Assembly (NCBI GenBank): GCA_023433685.1 | Contig: JAEYUD010000156.1 | Coordinates: forward strand, 1-14,951 | Length of the DNA: 14,951 nt | Reading direction: 5' to 3' | Origin: Bacteroidota bacterium | Lineage (GTDB): Bacteria; Bacteroidota; Ignavibacteria; Ignavibacteriales; Ignavibacteriaceae | Part shown: positions 7,672 through 14,951 of the stretch, in pieces | Layout: every line of letters starts with the position of its first letter | How positions within the stretch are numbered: position 1 is the stretch's first letter | The notes under the pieces: generated by a model | The model's input: only the letters and a program-made list of their open reading frames with translations | Told to the model about the DNA's origin: nothing | Databases searched by the model: none | Position numbers and translations under genes: made by a program

Positions 7672-7730
7672 TTGAAAAATTTACTTGAATTGTGTGTTTT
7701 TATACGAAATGCGGCCTAAAAAAATCTGTA

Positions 7731-9110
7731 TTAAAGAGATATCGCCGGTAACTTAACAGTGAACAAAGTGCCGGAATCAACATTTCTTTCTGCACTCACT
7801 GACCCACCGTGTAATTCTACAAATTCTTTTACGATGCACAGTCCAAGCCCATTTCCACGGCTCTCAGCGGGAACATTCACGGATCTGTAGAATCTGTCGA
7901 AAATTCTATTGATCTCATCCGCTGAAACCGGAGTTCCTTTGTTCAGGTATTTAATTACCGCGAAATTACCGGACTTTCCGATTGAGATCGATATCACAGT
8001 TCCGGGGAAAGAATATTTTACCGCATTATCTGTTAGATTAAAAAAAATACTTCTTAATTTATCTTTGTCACCATTTACAACAACCTGTTCGCTCATTTCA
8101 ATTGAAAAAGTGATATTTTTTTCGCCGGCAGTCAGATTAAATGGTTGAATATTTTCGGTAATTAGCTCGTCCAGAAACAGATTTTCGGGTTTTAATAAAT
8201 CCTTTGAAGAATCAACTTTTGCAAGCGCGAGTAACGATGAAGTCAGATTAGTGAGAATATCGATCTCCGTGAGTGCGTTACCAATTTTGCTCTTTGCTTG
8301 AATATCACTGATACTTCTCTCAAGAAGCTCCAGTTCAGCCCTGATTATAGTAAGAGGTGTCCTGATTTCATGTGATGCATCGGAAACAAATTGCCGCTGG
8401 CTTTTAAAAGCATTCTCAAGCCGGTCGATCATCTCATTTAGCGTTATTCCGAGCTGGAAAATTTCATCTCTCGCGTCAGGAAGTTCAATCCTTTTATCAA
8501 GATTTTTAGCAGAAATTTCCTTTGCAGTGCCGGTCATTTTTATTACAGGTTTGAAAGATGCTTTTGCAATTTTAAGAGATGTAATGGTTGAAAGAATCAG
8601 AGCGAGCGGGATTAATATGGCGATGATTAACAGAAATTTTCCCATTGCACTATCGGACTCTTTCATTGAAGCCGATATCAGGAGATGATACACGCTGCCA
8701 TTTCTACATTCCACTACGCAATAAAGAGCTTTAAGGTTTTCTCCGGATTTATTCTTTATCGTCTCAAACCACTCAGTTCCTCTTTGACCTTTAACATTTC
8801 CGGGGTAAAGAAGAGCGAGCGAATCAGAGAATATTTTACGTCCGGAATCATCGAACAGTGCAAGTCTTGTATCAACCAACCCCTCGGCTTTTACCGCGCG
8901 CAACCCTTGAATATCGATCGATTGATTATCATCGGTTTGTTCCTCCAATTCTGCTTTGAGTATAGTGGAGTAACTTCTCAACGCGCTTTCTATCCTTTCA
9001 GTTTCAATCTGCTTGAGGTTCTGATAGATAATGATCGCAAAAATCAGCAGAACCGCGCCAAAAACTGAAATGTAGGCTATTGTAAGTTTGTGCCTGATTG
9101 TAAGGGTCAT
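7731..9110 (-). CDS. Sensor histidine kinase of a two-component system (CusS-like)
   Basis: Membrane sensor that phosphorylates the upstream-encoded regulator. Of 459 residues, TM1 is at about 10-31, a periplasmic sensor region at 32-156, TM2 at 157-178 and a HAMP linker at about 179-233. The dimerisation/phosphoacceptor domain has the H box FVSDASHEIRTPLTII with H247. The ATPase domain has the N box with N362 (NLTDNAVKYS), the F box FDRFYR (404-409) and the G2 box GNGLGL (419-424). The G1 box reads LNKGTPVSADEI, with Asn390 where most kinases have Asp. From memory, the CusS/CopS heavy-metal sensor group shows the same N-x-G-T-P form, which supports placing it there. The sensor region contains a CxxxC pair (C131, C135). 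The ATG overlaps the regulator stop by 4 nt (ATGA). Signal unknown. Confidence 0.93.
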   Translation of the reverse strand: MTLTIRHKLTIAYISVFGAVLLIFAIIIYQNLKQIETERIESALRSYSTILKAELEEQTDDNQSIDIQGLRAVKAEGLVDTRLALFDDSGRKIFSDSLALLYPGNVKGQRGTEWFETIKNKSGENLKALYCVVECRNGSVYHLLISASMKESDSAMGKFLLIIAILIPLALILSTITSLKIAKASFKPVIKMTGTAKEISAKNLDKRIELPDARDEIFQLGITLNEMIDRLENAFKSQRQFVSDASHEIRTPLTIIRAELELLERSISDIQAKSKIGNALTEIDILTNLTSSLLALAKVDSSKDLLKPENLFLDELITENIQPFNLTAGEKNITFSIEMSEQVVVNGDKDKLRSIFFNLTDNAVKYSFPGTVISISIGKSGNFAVIKYLNKGTPVSADEINRIFDRFYRSVNVPAESRGNGLGLCIVKEFVELHGGSVSAERNVDSGTLFTVKLPAISL

Positions 9111-9784
9111 TCAGGTTTTTCCGAAAACATATAACCTGCACCCCTCACTGTGTGAATCAAGCGTACTGTGAAGCCATTATCGATCTTTTGTCTCAAGAAT
9201 TTGATATATGACTCTATTATGTTGCTTCTCGGGTCAAAATTCATGTCCCATAAGTGTTCTGATATCATTTCCCTTGAAATTATTTTGTCCGGATTCAGCA
9301 TAAAGAGTTCAAGTAAAGAATACTCTTTTGAGGTAAGTGTAATTTGCTTCCCATCCCGTTGAGCCTTGTGAGTGTTCTGATCAAGCGTTAAACCATACTT
9401 TTTTAAAGTGGTGCTTCGTTCACTTGAATGTCTTCTGGTCAGTGAGCGAATACGGGCGAGAAGTTCACCAAAATGAAAAGGTTTCGCGAGATAATCATCT
9501 GCACCGCTGTTGAGTCCCATGATCTTGTCAGAAACATCATCAAGTGCGGTAAGCATAAGAATTGGAGTGAGTACTCCTGAATTTCTAAGATTGGCGCAGG
9601 TTTCCAATCCGTCCTGTTTTGGGAGTCTGATATCAAGAATTATAGCATCGTAGCTGTTAATTAGAGCAAGATTCTCACCTTCGACGCCATCAAAAGCCTG
9701 ATCGACCGCAAAACTCTCCTGCTTCAACCCGTTTAACAGAGCAGTTGAAATTCTTCTGTCATCTTCTATTATCAGTATTCTCAT
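9107..9784 (-). CDS. OmpR-family response regulator (CusR/CopR-like)
   Basis: DNA-binding partner of the kinase encoded directly downstream. The 225 residues include an intact receiver domain (1-115): acidic pocket E7-D8-D9, phosphoacceptor D51 in ILDIRLP, T79 and K101 in LAKPFHF. The C-terminal winged-helix DNA-binding domain (about 128-222) has LTSKEYSLLELF, SREMISEHLWDMNFD, the recognition-helix stretch NIIESYIKFLRQKID, and the wing HTVRGAGYMF. The DMNFD-type segment resembles CusR/CopR-like metal regulators. Its stop overlaps the kinase start by 4 nt, so both are made from one transcript. A candidate operator and -7-like box lie upstream, implying autoregulation and a leader of about 160 nt. 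Confidence 0.95.
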   Translation of the reverse strand: MRILIIEDDRRISTALLNGLKQESFAVDQAFDGVEGENLALINSYDAIILDIRLPKQDGLETCANLRNSGVLTPILMLTALDDVSDKIMGLNSGADDYLAKPFHFGELLARIRSLTRRHSSERSTTLKKYGLTLDQNTHKAQRDGKQITLTSKEYSLLELFMLNPDKIISREMISEHLWDMNFDPRSNIIESYIKFLRQKIDNGFTVRLIHTVRGAGYMFSEKPE

Positions 9785-9950
9785 TTAACAGACAGCTCAA
9801 AATTTAGTAAAAACATTATTTTCTGATCTCGAATCATAACCAAATAAATTCGAGTATCATACGATCAATTCCGGGTACTTATTCACTGGATCAAGTTAAA
9901 AGGACCGGAAAATTTGATTTATAAAATCGTACACTTTCAGAAAACAGTAT

Positions 9951-9958
9951 TCAATATA
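9951..9958 (-). promoter_or_regulatory. Candidate -7 box of the regulator-kinase operon
   Basis: On the minus strand TATATTGA is an imperfect match to TAnnTTTG. It lies exactly 5 bp downstream of operator copy 2, the same spacing as at the PepSY-like promoter; this shared geometry is the main reason to call it. Confidence 0.4.
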
Positions 9959-9963
9959 GTGAT

Positions 9964-9986
9964 CGAATGTGAAAATAAGATGAAAA
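9964..9986 (-). promoter_or_regulatory. Candidate response-regulator operator, copy 2 (upstream of regulator gene)
   Basis: On the minus strand it contains TTTCAT-CTTAT-TTTCAC (9985-9969), the same N5-spaced direct repeat as copy 1 with one changed half-site base. Flanking bases are shared as well (CGAAT at 9964-9968 on the plus strand). It lies about 180 nt upstream of the regulator ATG and suggests autoregulation. Confidence 0.62.
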
Positions 9987-10030
9987 AAGGATTTCAGATT
10001 CTACCGGCCGCTGGTGTGAAAGTGGAGCTC

Positions 10031-10070
10031 AAAAAAAGAGGCTGTCTGAATTCACAATCAAGACAGCCTC
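10031..10070 (-). terminator. Intrinsic terminator of the S9 peptidase-GAF-msrA-AIM24 operon
   Basis: On the minus strand GAGGCTGTCT (10070-10061) pairs with AGACAGCCTC (10047-10038), a perfect 10-bp stem with a 13-nt loop, followed by seven T (10037-10031). It lies 30 nt after the AIM24-type stop codon and is the only strong terminator I find in this four-gene run. Confidence 0.92.
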
Positions 10071-10099
10071 ATTAATTATATCATCGAAGAATTCTGTGT

Positions 10100-10858
10100 C
10101 TAATCGTCAGAGCTTGAAGTGATGCTCACGCCTGATGATTTTGGTACACGGGAAATGATCTTGTCAGCAAGTCTGGAGAATGGCAGGCTCTGAATGTAAA
10201 CCGTTCCTGTTCCTCTGATGGTCGCGAGGAAGATACCTTCACCGCCGAAGAGCATGGTTTTCAAATTACCGGATTTCTCGATATCATAGTCGAGACCTTC
10301 TGTAAATGCAACGAGGCAACCTGTATCGATACGGATCACATCATTCACGAGCTCTTTTTTGATTATCGTACCACCGCTGTGGATGAACGCTTTACCGTCA
10401 CCCTGAAGTTTCTCAAGGATGAATCCGTCGCCTCCGAAGAAACCCGCGCCCAGTCTTTTAGTAAAAGCGATGCTTACTTTGGTGCCCATAGCGGCGCACA
10501 GAAAGGCATCGGCCTGGCAAAGTATGGAACCACCCATTTCGGAGAGATCAATCGGGATGATCTTACCCGGGTATGCCGCGGCGAATGAAACCCTTTTCTT
10601 GCCGCTTCCACGGTTTGTGAAGTGCGTCATGAAAAGTGATTCACCAGCAAGCACCCTTTTTCCGGCTGAAAGCATCTTGCCAAAAAAGCCCGAATTGGCA
10701 TCTGAACCATCGCCCATCTTGGCTTCAAACTCTATTCCGTTTTCCAGGTAGCACATGGCACCTGCTTCGGCGATCACGGTTTCACCCGGATCCAGCTCCA
10801 CTTCAACCATCTGAAGGTCTGAACCAAGTATCTGATAATCGATCTCGTGAGATCTCAT
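10100..10858 (-). CDS. AIM24 / TIGR00266 family protein
   Basis: A 252-residue cytoplasmic-type protein with no signal peptide or membrane helix. It has the Gly-rich beta-strand repeat pattern of the AIM24 family: ELDPGETVIAEAGAMCYLENGI near the N-terminus (about 20-41), GGSILCQADAFLCAA, KRLGAGFFGGDGFILEKLQG (about 134-153), GGTIIKKEL and LKTMLFGGEGIFLATIRGTG (about 199-218), then a Ser/Asp tail. Family members form a double-stranded beta-helix-like fold. The yeast namesake is a mitochondrial inner-membrane protein, but the biochemical role in bacteria is not established. A clear Shine-Dalgarno (AGGAGA) lies 6 nt before the ATG and fixes the start. It follows msrA by 24 nt and ends the operon. 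Confidence 0.88.
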   Translation of the reverse strand: MRSHEIDYQILGSDLQMVEVELDPGETVIAEAGAMCYLENGIEFEAKMGDGSDANSGFFGKMLSAGKRVLAGESLFMTHFTNRGSGKKRVSFAAAYPGKIIPIDLSEMGGSILCQADAFLCAAMGTKVSIAFTKRLGAGFFGGDGFILEKLQGDGKAFIHSGGTIIKKELVNDVIRIDTGCLVAFTEGLDYDIEKSGNLKTMLFGGEGIFLATIRGTGTVYIQSLPFSRLADKIISRVPKSSGVSITSSSDD

Positions 10859-10882
10859 ACTATTCTCCTATTAAATTGGTGA

Positions 10883-11557
10883 TTATTTGAGTTTATCTTT
10901 GAATACTTTTTGAAATTTATCAACTTTTGGTTTTATCACAAAGGCGCAGTACGGCTGCATGCCGTTCTCATCATAATAGTTCTGATGGTAGTCTTCAGCC
11001 ACATAGAACTCAACTTCAGGCACTATTTCAGTTACTACCGGGTCTTTGAAAACCTTCTCTTCATCAAGTTTCTTTTTGTAGAACTCGGCGAGTTCTTTCT
11101 GTTTTTGATCGTGGTAAAAAATCGCGGAGCGGTACTGGGTGCCAACATCATTGCCCTGACGGTTCAGGGTGGTGGGGTCATGAGTCTTCCAGAAAACCTC
11201 AAGCAGTTCATCGTATGAGACCACATTGGGGTCATAATATATTCTGCAAACCTCCGCGTGACCAGTGTTACCCTCGCAGACCTGCTTGTATGTGGGGTTC
11301 GGAACTGTGCCACCGGAGTATCCGGAGATAACCTTTTCAACTCCTTTAAGCCTTTCGAAAACAGCTTCAACGCACCAAAAACATCCGGCTCCAAAAGTTG
11401 CTACAGAGTATTTTGTACTGTCGAATAACATCTTTTCTCCAATTCTGTTCGTTTTGTTTGATTCTTTACTGCATCCTGAAACGGGAAATGTCGCCAGAAT
11501 GACCGCAAAAATTGCAATTATTTTTGTTATTCCTGAAAGGTTGAAATTCATCCTCAT
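10883..11557 (-). CDS. msrA: Peptide methionine sulfoxide reductase MsrA, lipoprotein form
   Basis: Reduces methionine-S-sulfoxide in oxidised proteins. The MsrA domain (about residues 50-215) shows AGCFWCVEAVFERLKGV, with catalytic C59 and a second Cys at 62, then SGYSGG, NPTYKQVCEGNTGHAE, HDPTTLNRQGNDVGTQYRSA, and near the end AEDYHQNYYDENGMQPYC with C204 as a possible resolving Cys. Before the domain is a signal sequence ending in a lipobox (FPVSGC, C29), so the enzyme should be exported and lipid-anchored rather than cytosolic, unlike E. coli MsrA. The ATG at 11557 overlaps the stop of the upstream GAF gene (ATGA); an ATG two codons on is possible but less likely. No msrB is visible here. 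Confidence 0.95.
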   Translation of the reverse strand: MRMNFNLSGITKIIAIFAVILATFPVSGCSKESNKTNRIGEKMLFDSTKYSVATFGAGCFWCVEAVFERLKGVEKVISGYSGGTVPNPTYKQVCEGNTGHAEVCRIYYDPNVVSYDELLEVFWKTHDPTTLNRQGNDVGTQYRSAIFYHDQKQKELAEFYKKKLDEEKVFKDPVVTEIVPEVEFYVAEDYHQNYYDENGMQPYCAFVIKPKVDKFQKVFKDKLK

Positions 11558-12741
11558 TGAACGTTCTGTCTCACAAATTCGTCTGTGTCTCTAAACACTT
11601 TTTTGATAGCCGACTCGATCGCCTCGAGCTGTTTAACGAGTCTTGTATCATAAAGGTAATCATTTTTCATGCTTGCTATTGCCCCCAATGGATTTCCTTC
11701 TTGAAGCGCAGCCTTCATTATACCCTGCAATTCGAAAATTGTTGCAGTTTTTGTCTCTTTTAGAATTGTATTCTGCGCGATATCAAGCTCAACGTATGCC
11801 TGCTGAACTTCTTCGAGCTGCTTCTTGATGCTTTCGCGCAGCAGGGCATTCTCGAGTACAATACCGATTCCGGAGGCGAGGGCTCCGAGGTAAGACTCGT
11901 CATCGGCATCGAAGTCACCGTTTCTTTTGTTCAACACCTGGATCACCCCGATGGTCTCCCCGTTAATATTTTTAAGGGGGTAGCAGAGTATGTTCATCGT
12001 TCTGAAGCCTGACTTCAGATCGAACTCCTTGTTGAACTTTGGGTGGCTGTACGGATCCGATATTATCGAAGGCATGCCTGTTGTGAATATCTCACCGGCG
12101 ATTCCCTGACTTTCGGGAAACCGGATGTCAGCTGCTTTCAAACCTGTGCCGGTACGTGACCAAAGTTCTTTCTTCGACTTGTCATGAATGAAAACAGTGG
12201 CACGTTCAGCCGCCAGCACTTCCGGCGTCATTTTAACAATGTGAGCAAGAAGCTCATCCAGATCTGTGATCGAAGTGAGCGACCGGGTAAGTTCAAGAAG
12301 CACTGTGAGCCGTTTGTTCAACTGCAACAGCCGGTCGACCTTGTTTTCCTGCTCTGCATTTACCGGTTCAGGCACCTCTTCCTCGAAGAAGCCCGTTGTC
12401 ACGCTCTCGAGTTTTTGTACGGAGAGAGGATTCTGAATGAACCCACTGATCTTGCTACCAAAAACTATTTCCCGTGTTTCATAAAAATATGATGACACCA
12501 CAATTACCGGGGCGGCATCACTTGAAGAGTGAACCTGATCAACAAATTCAATCTCAGTCATCGAGGGGTTCGATATTTCGATAATGATCATATCGAATTT
12601 CCTCGTTGCCAGTTCCCTGATATTCTGAAGATTTTTCGCGAGATGGAGAAGATCGTGATTTCCGTTTCGCGCGAATTCAGAATAGATTTCTATCGTTCCT
12701 GGATTATCCGTGAATAACGCGACCGACTTATACGCGGGCAT
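11554..12741 (-). CDS. Receiver-like plus GAF domain signalling protein
   Basis: A 395-residue soluble protein of unknown role. Residues 5-112 look like a response-regulator receiver fold but with degenerate phosphorylation residues: the phosphoacceptor position in MIIIEIS is Glu55 instead of Asp, and the conserved Lys position is Gln103 (GFIQNP). A short helical linker (133-158) leads to a GAF domain at about 159-298, including GIAGEIFTTGMPSIISDPYS, NILCYPL and GVIQVLNK. N271, K272, F277, D281 and E282 match the NK(X)nFX3DE motif of cyclic-nucleotide-binding GAF domains. The rest (about 299-395) is helical, with a likely coiled coil at 300-330. There is no output domain such as a kinase, GGDEF or DNA-binding domain. 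A GAGG ribosome binding site precedes the ATG. It lies 29 nt after the S9 peptidase stop and overlaps msrA by 4 nt. Confidence 0.8.
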   Translation of the reverse strand: MPAYKSVALFTDNPGTIEIYSEFARNGNHDLLHLAKNLQNIRELATRKFDMIIIEISNPSMTEIEFVDQVHSSSDAAPVIVVSSYFYETREIVFGSKISGFIQNPLSVQKLESVTTGFFEEEVPEPVNAEQENKVDRLLQLNKRLTVLLELTRSLTSITDLDELLAHIVKMTPEVLAAERATVFIHDKSKKELWSRTGTGLKAADIRFPESQGIAGEIFTTGMPSIISDPYSHPKFNKEFDLKSGFRTMNILCYPLKNINGETIGVIQVLNKRNGDFDADDESYLGALASGIGIVLENALLRESIKKQLEEVQQAYVELDIAQNTILKETKTATIFELQGIMKAALQEGNPLGAIASMKNDYLYDTRLVKQLEAIESAIKKVFRDTDEFVRQNVQ

Positions 12742-12770
12742 TATAACCTCATACTAATTAAAAATATCTA

Positions 12771-14951
12771 TTAATTTACAGGGTAAAGTTCATCCCACCA
12801 GGCTGAATCGCCTTTAAGATATTTGTCGAACCAGGTCAGTATTGTTTTAGACCACCTCTTCCTTTTATCGTAGTCGAGGATGTGGTGGTTCTGTCCGTCA
12901 ACTTCTATTAATTCAACATCCTTCCCTAAAAGTTTCAGGGCGGTGTAAAACTGGATGCTTTCTCCCTTCGGCACGTTTGTATCCTCATTACCGTGAAGAA
13001 GCAGTATGGGAGTGGTAACCTTGTCCGCCGAGAACAACGGGCTTTTATCCACGTAAATATCTTTACGGTTCCAGGGGAAACTGTTGGCTGTTGCCACTGC
13101 TGAATAAACAAGACCCCAGAAACCTTCGCCCCAATAACTCGAAAGGGTGCTTATACCGGCATGGGAAATGGCGGCCGCGAAAATATCCGTTTTGGTTACT
13201 AAAGACATCGTCATGAAACCGCCGTATGATGCACCGATGCATCCGAGGCGTTTTCCGTCTACCGCGGGGTACCGTTTCAGAAGTTCCTGCGTGCCGGTGA
13301 TAATTTCTTGAGCCACTGATGTGCCCCAGTCGTTCACGTGGTAGGCAGCAAACTTCTGCCCGTATCCTATCGCGCCCGATGGCTGGAGGATAAATACAAT
13401 GTAACCGTTGGCAGTCCAGATGTTCTTAGGGTAACGTCCCTCAAAAGTGTTTGAAACGGGGGTGGTACCACCGTAATAGTTTACGATGCAGGGGTATTTC
13501 TTTGCCGCGTCATAACCGGGCGGGAAGAAAACCGCCGCTTCAATTGTTCTTCCTTCAGCAGAAGTGAAGGTGAATTCTTCGTACTTACCAACTTTAACAT
13601 TTTTATATGTCTTTTCGTTCGGATCAAGGAGTAATTTCGATTTTCCCGTTTCAGGATCGAGGAGGAATGCCCTTCCGGGGTAGTCAGGGTCGGAACCATA
13701 AACCACAGCCATTTTGAATCCGGGATCAATATCCATTCTCTCGACCGATTTTACTGGAGCGTTTAGCTTTCTGAATTGTCCTTCTGCACTCCGTACCCAA
13801 ACGTTCATGTAACTTCTGTCAGTTGTCATCAACCAGATATCACCGGTGTTTCCATCCTCAAAAAATGTTGAGATAGCGGGATCAAAATCCCTGGTAAGAC
13901 AGGTTGCTTTTCTGCCGGAAATATCGTACCGGTAGAGGAGGGTGTTATAGTCATTCGGGATCAATTCCGGTGGAGTTGTGATTCCAATTTCACCAAAAAG
14001 CCCCGGACCGCCGGTAAGAAGAAGGTTTTTACCGTCTCTCGAGAATACAGCACCACCGCTGTAATATCCTCTGAAAAGGGAGTCGAGCTTTCCTGTACGG
14101 AGGTCATAAATAAAATGATCTGCGTATGAATAGGGACGTGTTTTAAGATCGTAATCTGATTTTGTCAGAAGAAGAAGGTTGTTGTCAATTGAGATGTCGC
14201 CAAAGGCAAAACCGTCATCAAAATTTGATATCACTGAGGTTATCCCGGTTTTACGGTCGAACATCAATATCTTTGTTTTATCCCTGTTCTCGGGCCATCT
14301 GTCCTGGATGCCCGTGTGTCTCTTCATTCCTCCATCGAACTCGGGAACTTCCTTCGACACGAAATAGATGATTCTGGAGCCATCGGCACTGAAAGTGGAG
14401 CCCGCAAAACTTTCGATACCATCAAGCAAAACTTCAGATTCGCCATTTGAAGCAGATCCGGTACTCAGTGTGGTTTTCTTGCCGGAGGTGGTGGTATACG
14501 CGTATTTATCGCCAAAGATCCATTCGAAACCGGAGACCTGCAGGTCTTTAACGGTTTTACCTGAAGAGGTTTCATAGATCACGGTTTTTCTGTCGAAAGT
14601 ACCCCTTGAAGTGCTTCTAACTGAAAGGGCAACGGCAGCGTATTTCCCGTCTTTAGAAATGGAGACAGATTGAATTTTGGGGTCGTCGAGAAGCCGCTCG
14701 AAAGAAGTGGCAGTTTCGGTTCCGGTAGTTACATCTATTGAAGCTTTAGAACCTTCGGGATACTTTATTGTAACGTTAAGCTCTCTATCGCCGGTGGCTT
14801 TTCCGATGCTCAGGAGTTTGATGATCACAAGATGTTTGCCCGTCTCAAGTTTAATGGGAACGGTTACGGTTCTGGTGGTATTGGTGTCAGAGTCGACTGG
14901 ATCAAGGTTTGACTTCGAGGCTTCACTTCCAAGATACACCCTGTATGGAAG
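12771..14951 (-). CDS. S9 family (prolyl oligopeptidase) peptidase, 5' end outside window
   Basis: A serine peptidase that trims peptides; 726 C-terminal residues are visible and the frame stays open to the window edge, where a GTG at 14939 is an internal Val (preceded by LPYR), not a start. The N-terminal two thirds are repeat-like beta-strands with WD-like turns (SISKDGKYAAVALS, GSRIIYFVSKEVP, ISIDNNLLLLTKSDY, FSRDGKNLLLTGGPG), as in the beta-propeller of S9 enzymes. The catalytic domain (about 13570 down to 12790) starts near AEGRTIEAAVFFPPGYD. It contains the nucleophile Ser in GASYGGFM (codon 13227-13229), the Asp in HGNEDTNVP (codon 12981-12983) and the His in GQNHHIL (12882-12887). The triad is complete. 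Any signal peptide is outside the window; many relatives are secreted. First visible gene of a probable operon with the GAF gene 29 nt downstream. Confidence 0.93.
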   Translation of the reverse strand, partial: LPYRVYLGSEASKSNLDPVDSDTNTTRTVTVPIKLETGKHLVIIKLLSIGKATGDRELNVTIKYPEGSKASIDVTTGTETATSFERLLDDPKIQSVSISKDGKYAAVALSVRSTSRGTFDRKTVIYETSSGKTVKDLQVSGFEWIFGDKYAYTTTSGKKTTLSTGSASNGESEVLLDGIESFAGSTFSADGSRIIYFVSKEVPEFDGGMKRHTGIQDRWPENRDKTKILMFDRKTGITSVISNFDDGFAFGDISIDNNLLLLTKSDYDLKTRPYSYADHFIYDLRTGKLDSLFRGYYSGGAVFSRDGKNLLLTGGPGLFGEIGITTPPELIPNDYNTLLYRYDISGRKATCLTRDFDPAISTFFEDGNTGDIWLMTTDRSYMNVWVRSAEGQFRKLNAPVKSVERMDIDPGFKMAVVYGSDPDYPGRAFLLDPETGKSKLLLDPNEKTYKNVKVGKYEEFTFTSAEGRTIEAAVFFPPGYDAAKKYPCIVNYYGGTTPVSNTFEGRYPKNIWTANGYIVFILQPSGAIGYGQKFAAYHVNDWGTSVAQEIITGTQELLKRYPAVDGKRLGCIGASYGGFMTMSLVTKTDIFAAAISHAGISTLSSYWGEGFWGLVYSAVATANSFPWNRKDIYVDKSPLFSADKVTTPILLLHGNEDTNVPKGESIQFYTALKLLGKDVELIEVDGQNHHILDYDKRKRWSKTILTWFDKYLKGDSAWWDELYPVN

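Larger units (their letters stand above)
9785..10028. other. Intergenic region upstream of the response regulator
   Basis: AT-rich stretch of about 240 bases between the regulator ATG and the terminator of the AIM24-type gene. It holds the second operator copy (9964-9986), a -7-like box (9951-9958) and, below that, about 160 nt of presumed untranslated leader. I see no convincing gene, no riboswitch I recognise and no strong hairpin in the leader. Confidence 0.6.

Noticed and set aside
11554..12741. GAF protein as a free methionine-R-sulfoxide reductase (suggested by msrA next door)
   Set aside because: That enzyme needs several conserved Cys in its GAF domain; only one Cys (253) is visible here.
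14937..14939. GTG as start of the S9 peptidase
   Set aside because: The frame continues upstream to the window edge with coding-like sequence, and the propeller would lack its beginning; it is an internal Val.

Overview
The window looks like a piece of chromosome from a Gram-negative bacterium of the Bacteroidota/Chlorobi side of the tree; Ignavibacteria would be my guess. Reasons: an ExbD–TonB pair with the Bacteroidota-type TonB N-terminus (KNKEYGAYVLRKLYGK), candidate promoters with the TAnnTTTG -7 box known from Bacteroidota, and a moderate GC content. Some genes nevertheless carry clear Shine-Dalgarno sequences (AGGAGA, GAGG), which fits Ignavibacteria better than Bacteroides. This placement is inference; there is no rRNA here. 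I see no mobile element, CRISPR array or phage gene.

Layout. (1) Positions 1-1401, plus strand: the 3' part of an exbD-like gene, a complete tonB and an intrinsic terminator. This is the inner-membrane energy system for TonB-dependent outer-membrane transport. (2) Positions 1459-1533, plus strand: tRNA-Arg(CCG). (3) Positions 1687-9784, all minus strand: a two-component system and a tripartite efflux pump. In transcription order these are an OmpR-family regulator, an overlapping Cus-like sensor kinase, a secreted protein with two PepSY-like repeats and an acidic tail (followed by a terminator), then a TolC-like outer-membrane protein, a lipoprotein adaptor and an RND permease, the last three packed with a 1-nt gap and a 4-nt overlap. 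(4) Positions 10038-14951, minus strand: a second probable operon of a secreted-type S9 peptidase (5' end outside the window), a receiver-like/GAF protein, a lipoprotein MsrA and an AIM24-family protein, ending in a strong terminator.

The most interesting signal is non-coding. A 23-bp element, 20/23 identical in two copies and containing the direct repeat TTTCAT-N5-TTTCAT (minus strand), lies upstream of the regulator gene and of the PepSY-like gene. In both places it sits exactly 5 bp from a -7-like TAnnTT box. This looks like the binding site of the neighbouring regulator, with autoregulation and control of the PepSY-like protein. The pump genes lack a clear copy, and a terminator separates them from the PepSY-like gene.

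Within the pump, the adaptor appears to lack the alpha-helical hairpin that normally contacts the TolC partner, and the permease combines an AcrB-like Asp pair in TM4 with a CusA-like Glu/Lys pair in TM10/TM11. The likely picture is an envelope- or metal-stress-responsive efflux module, but its substrate cannot be read from the sequence.
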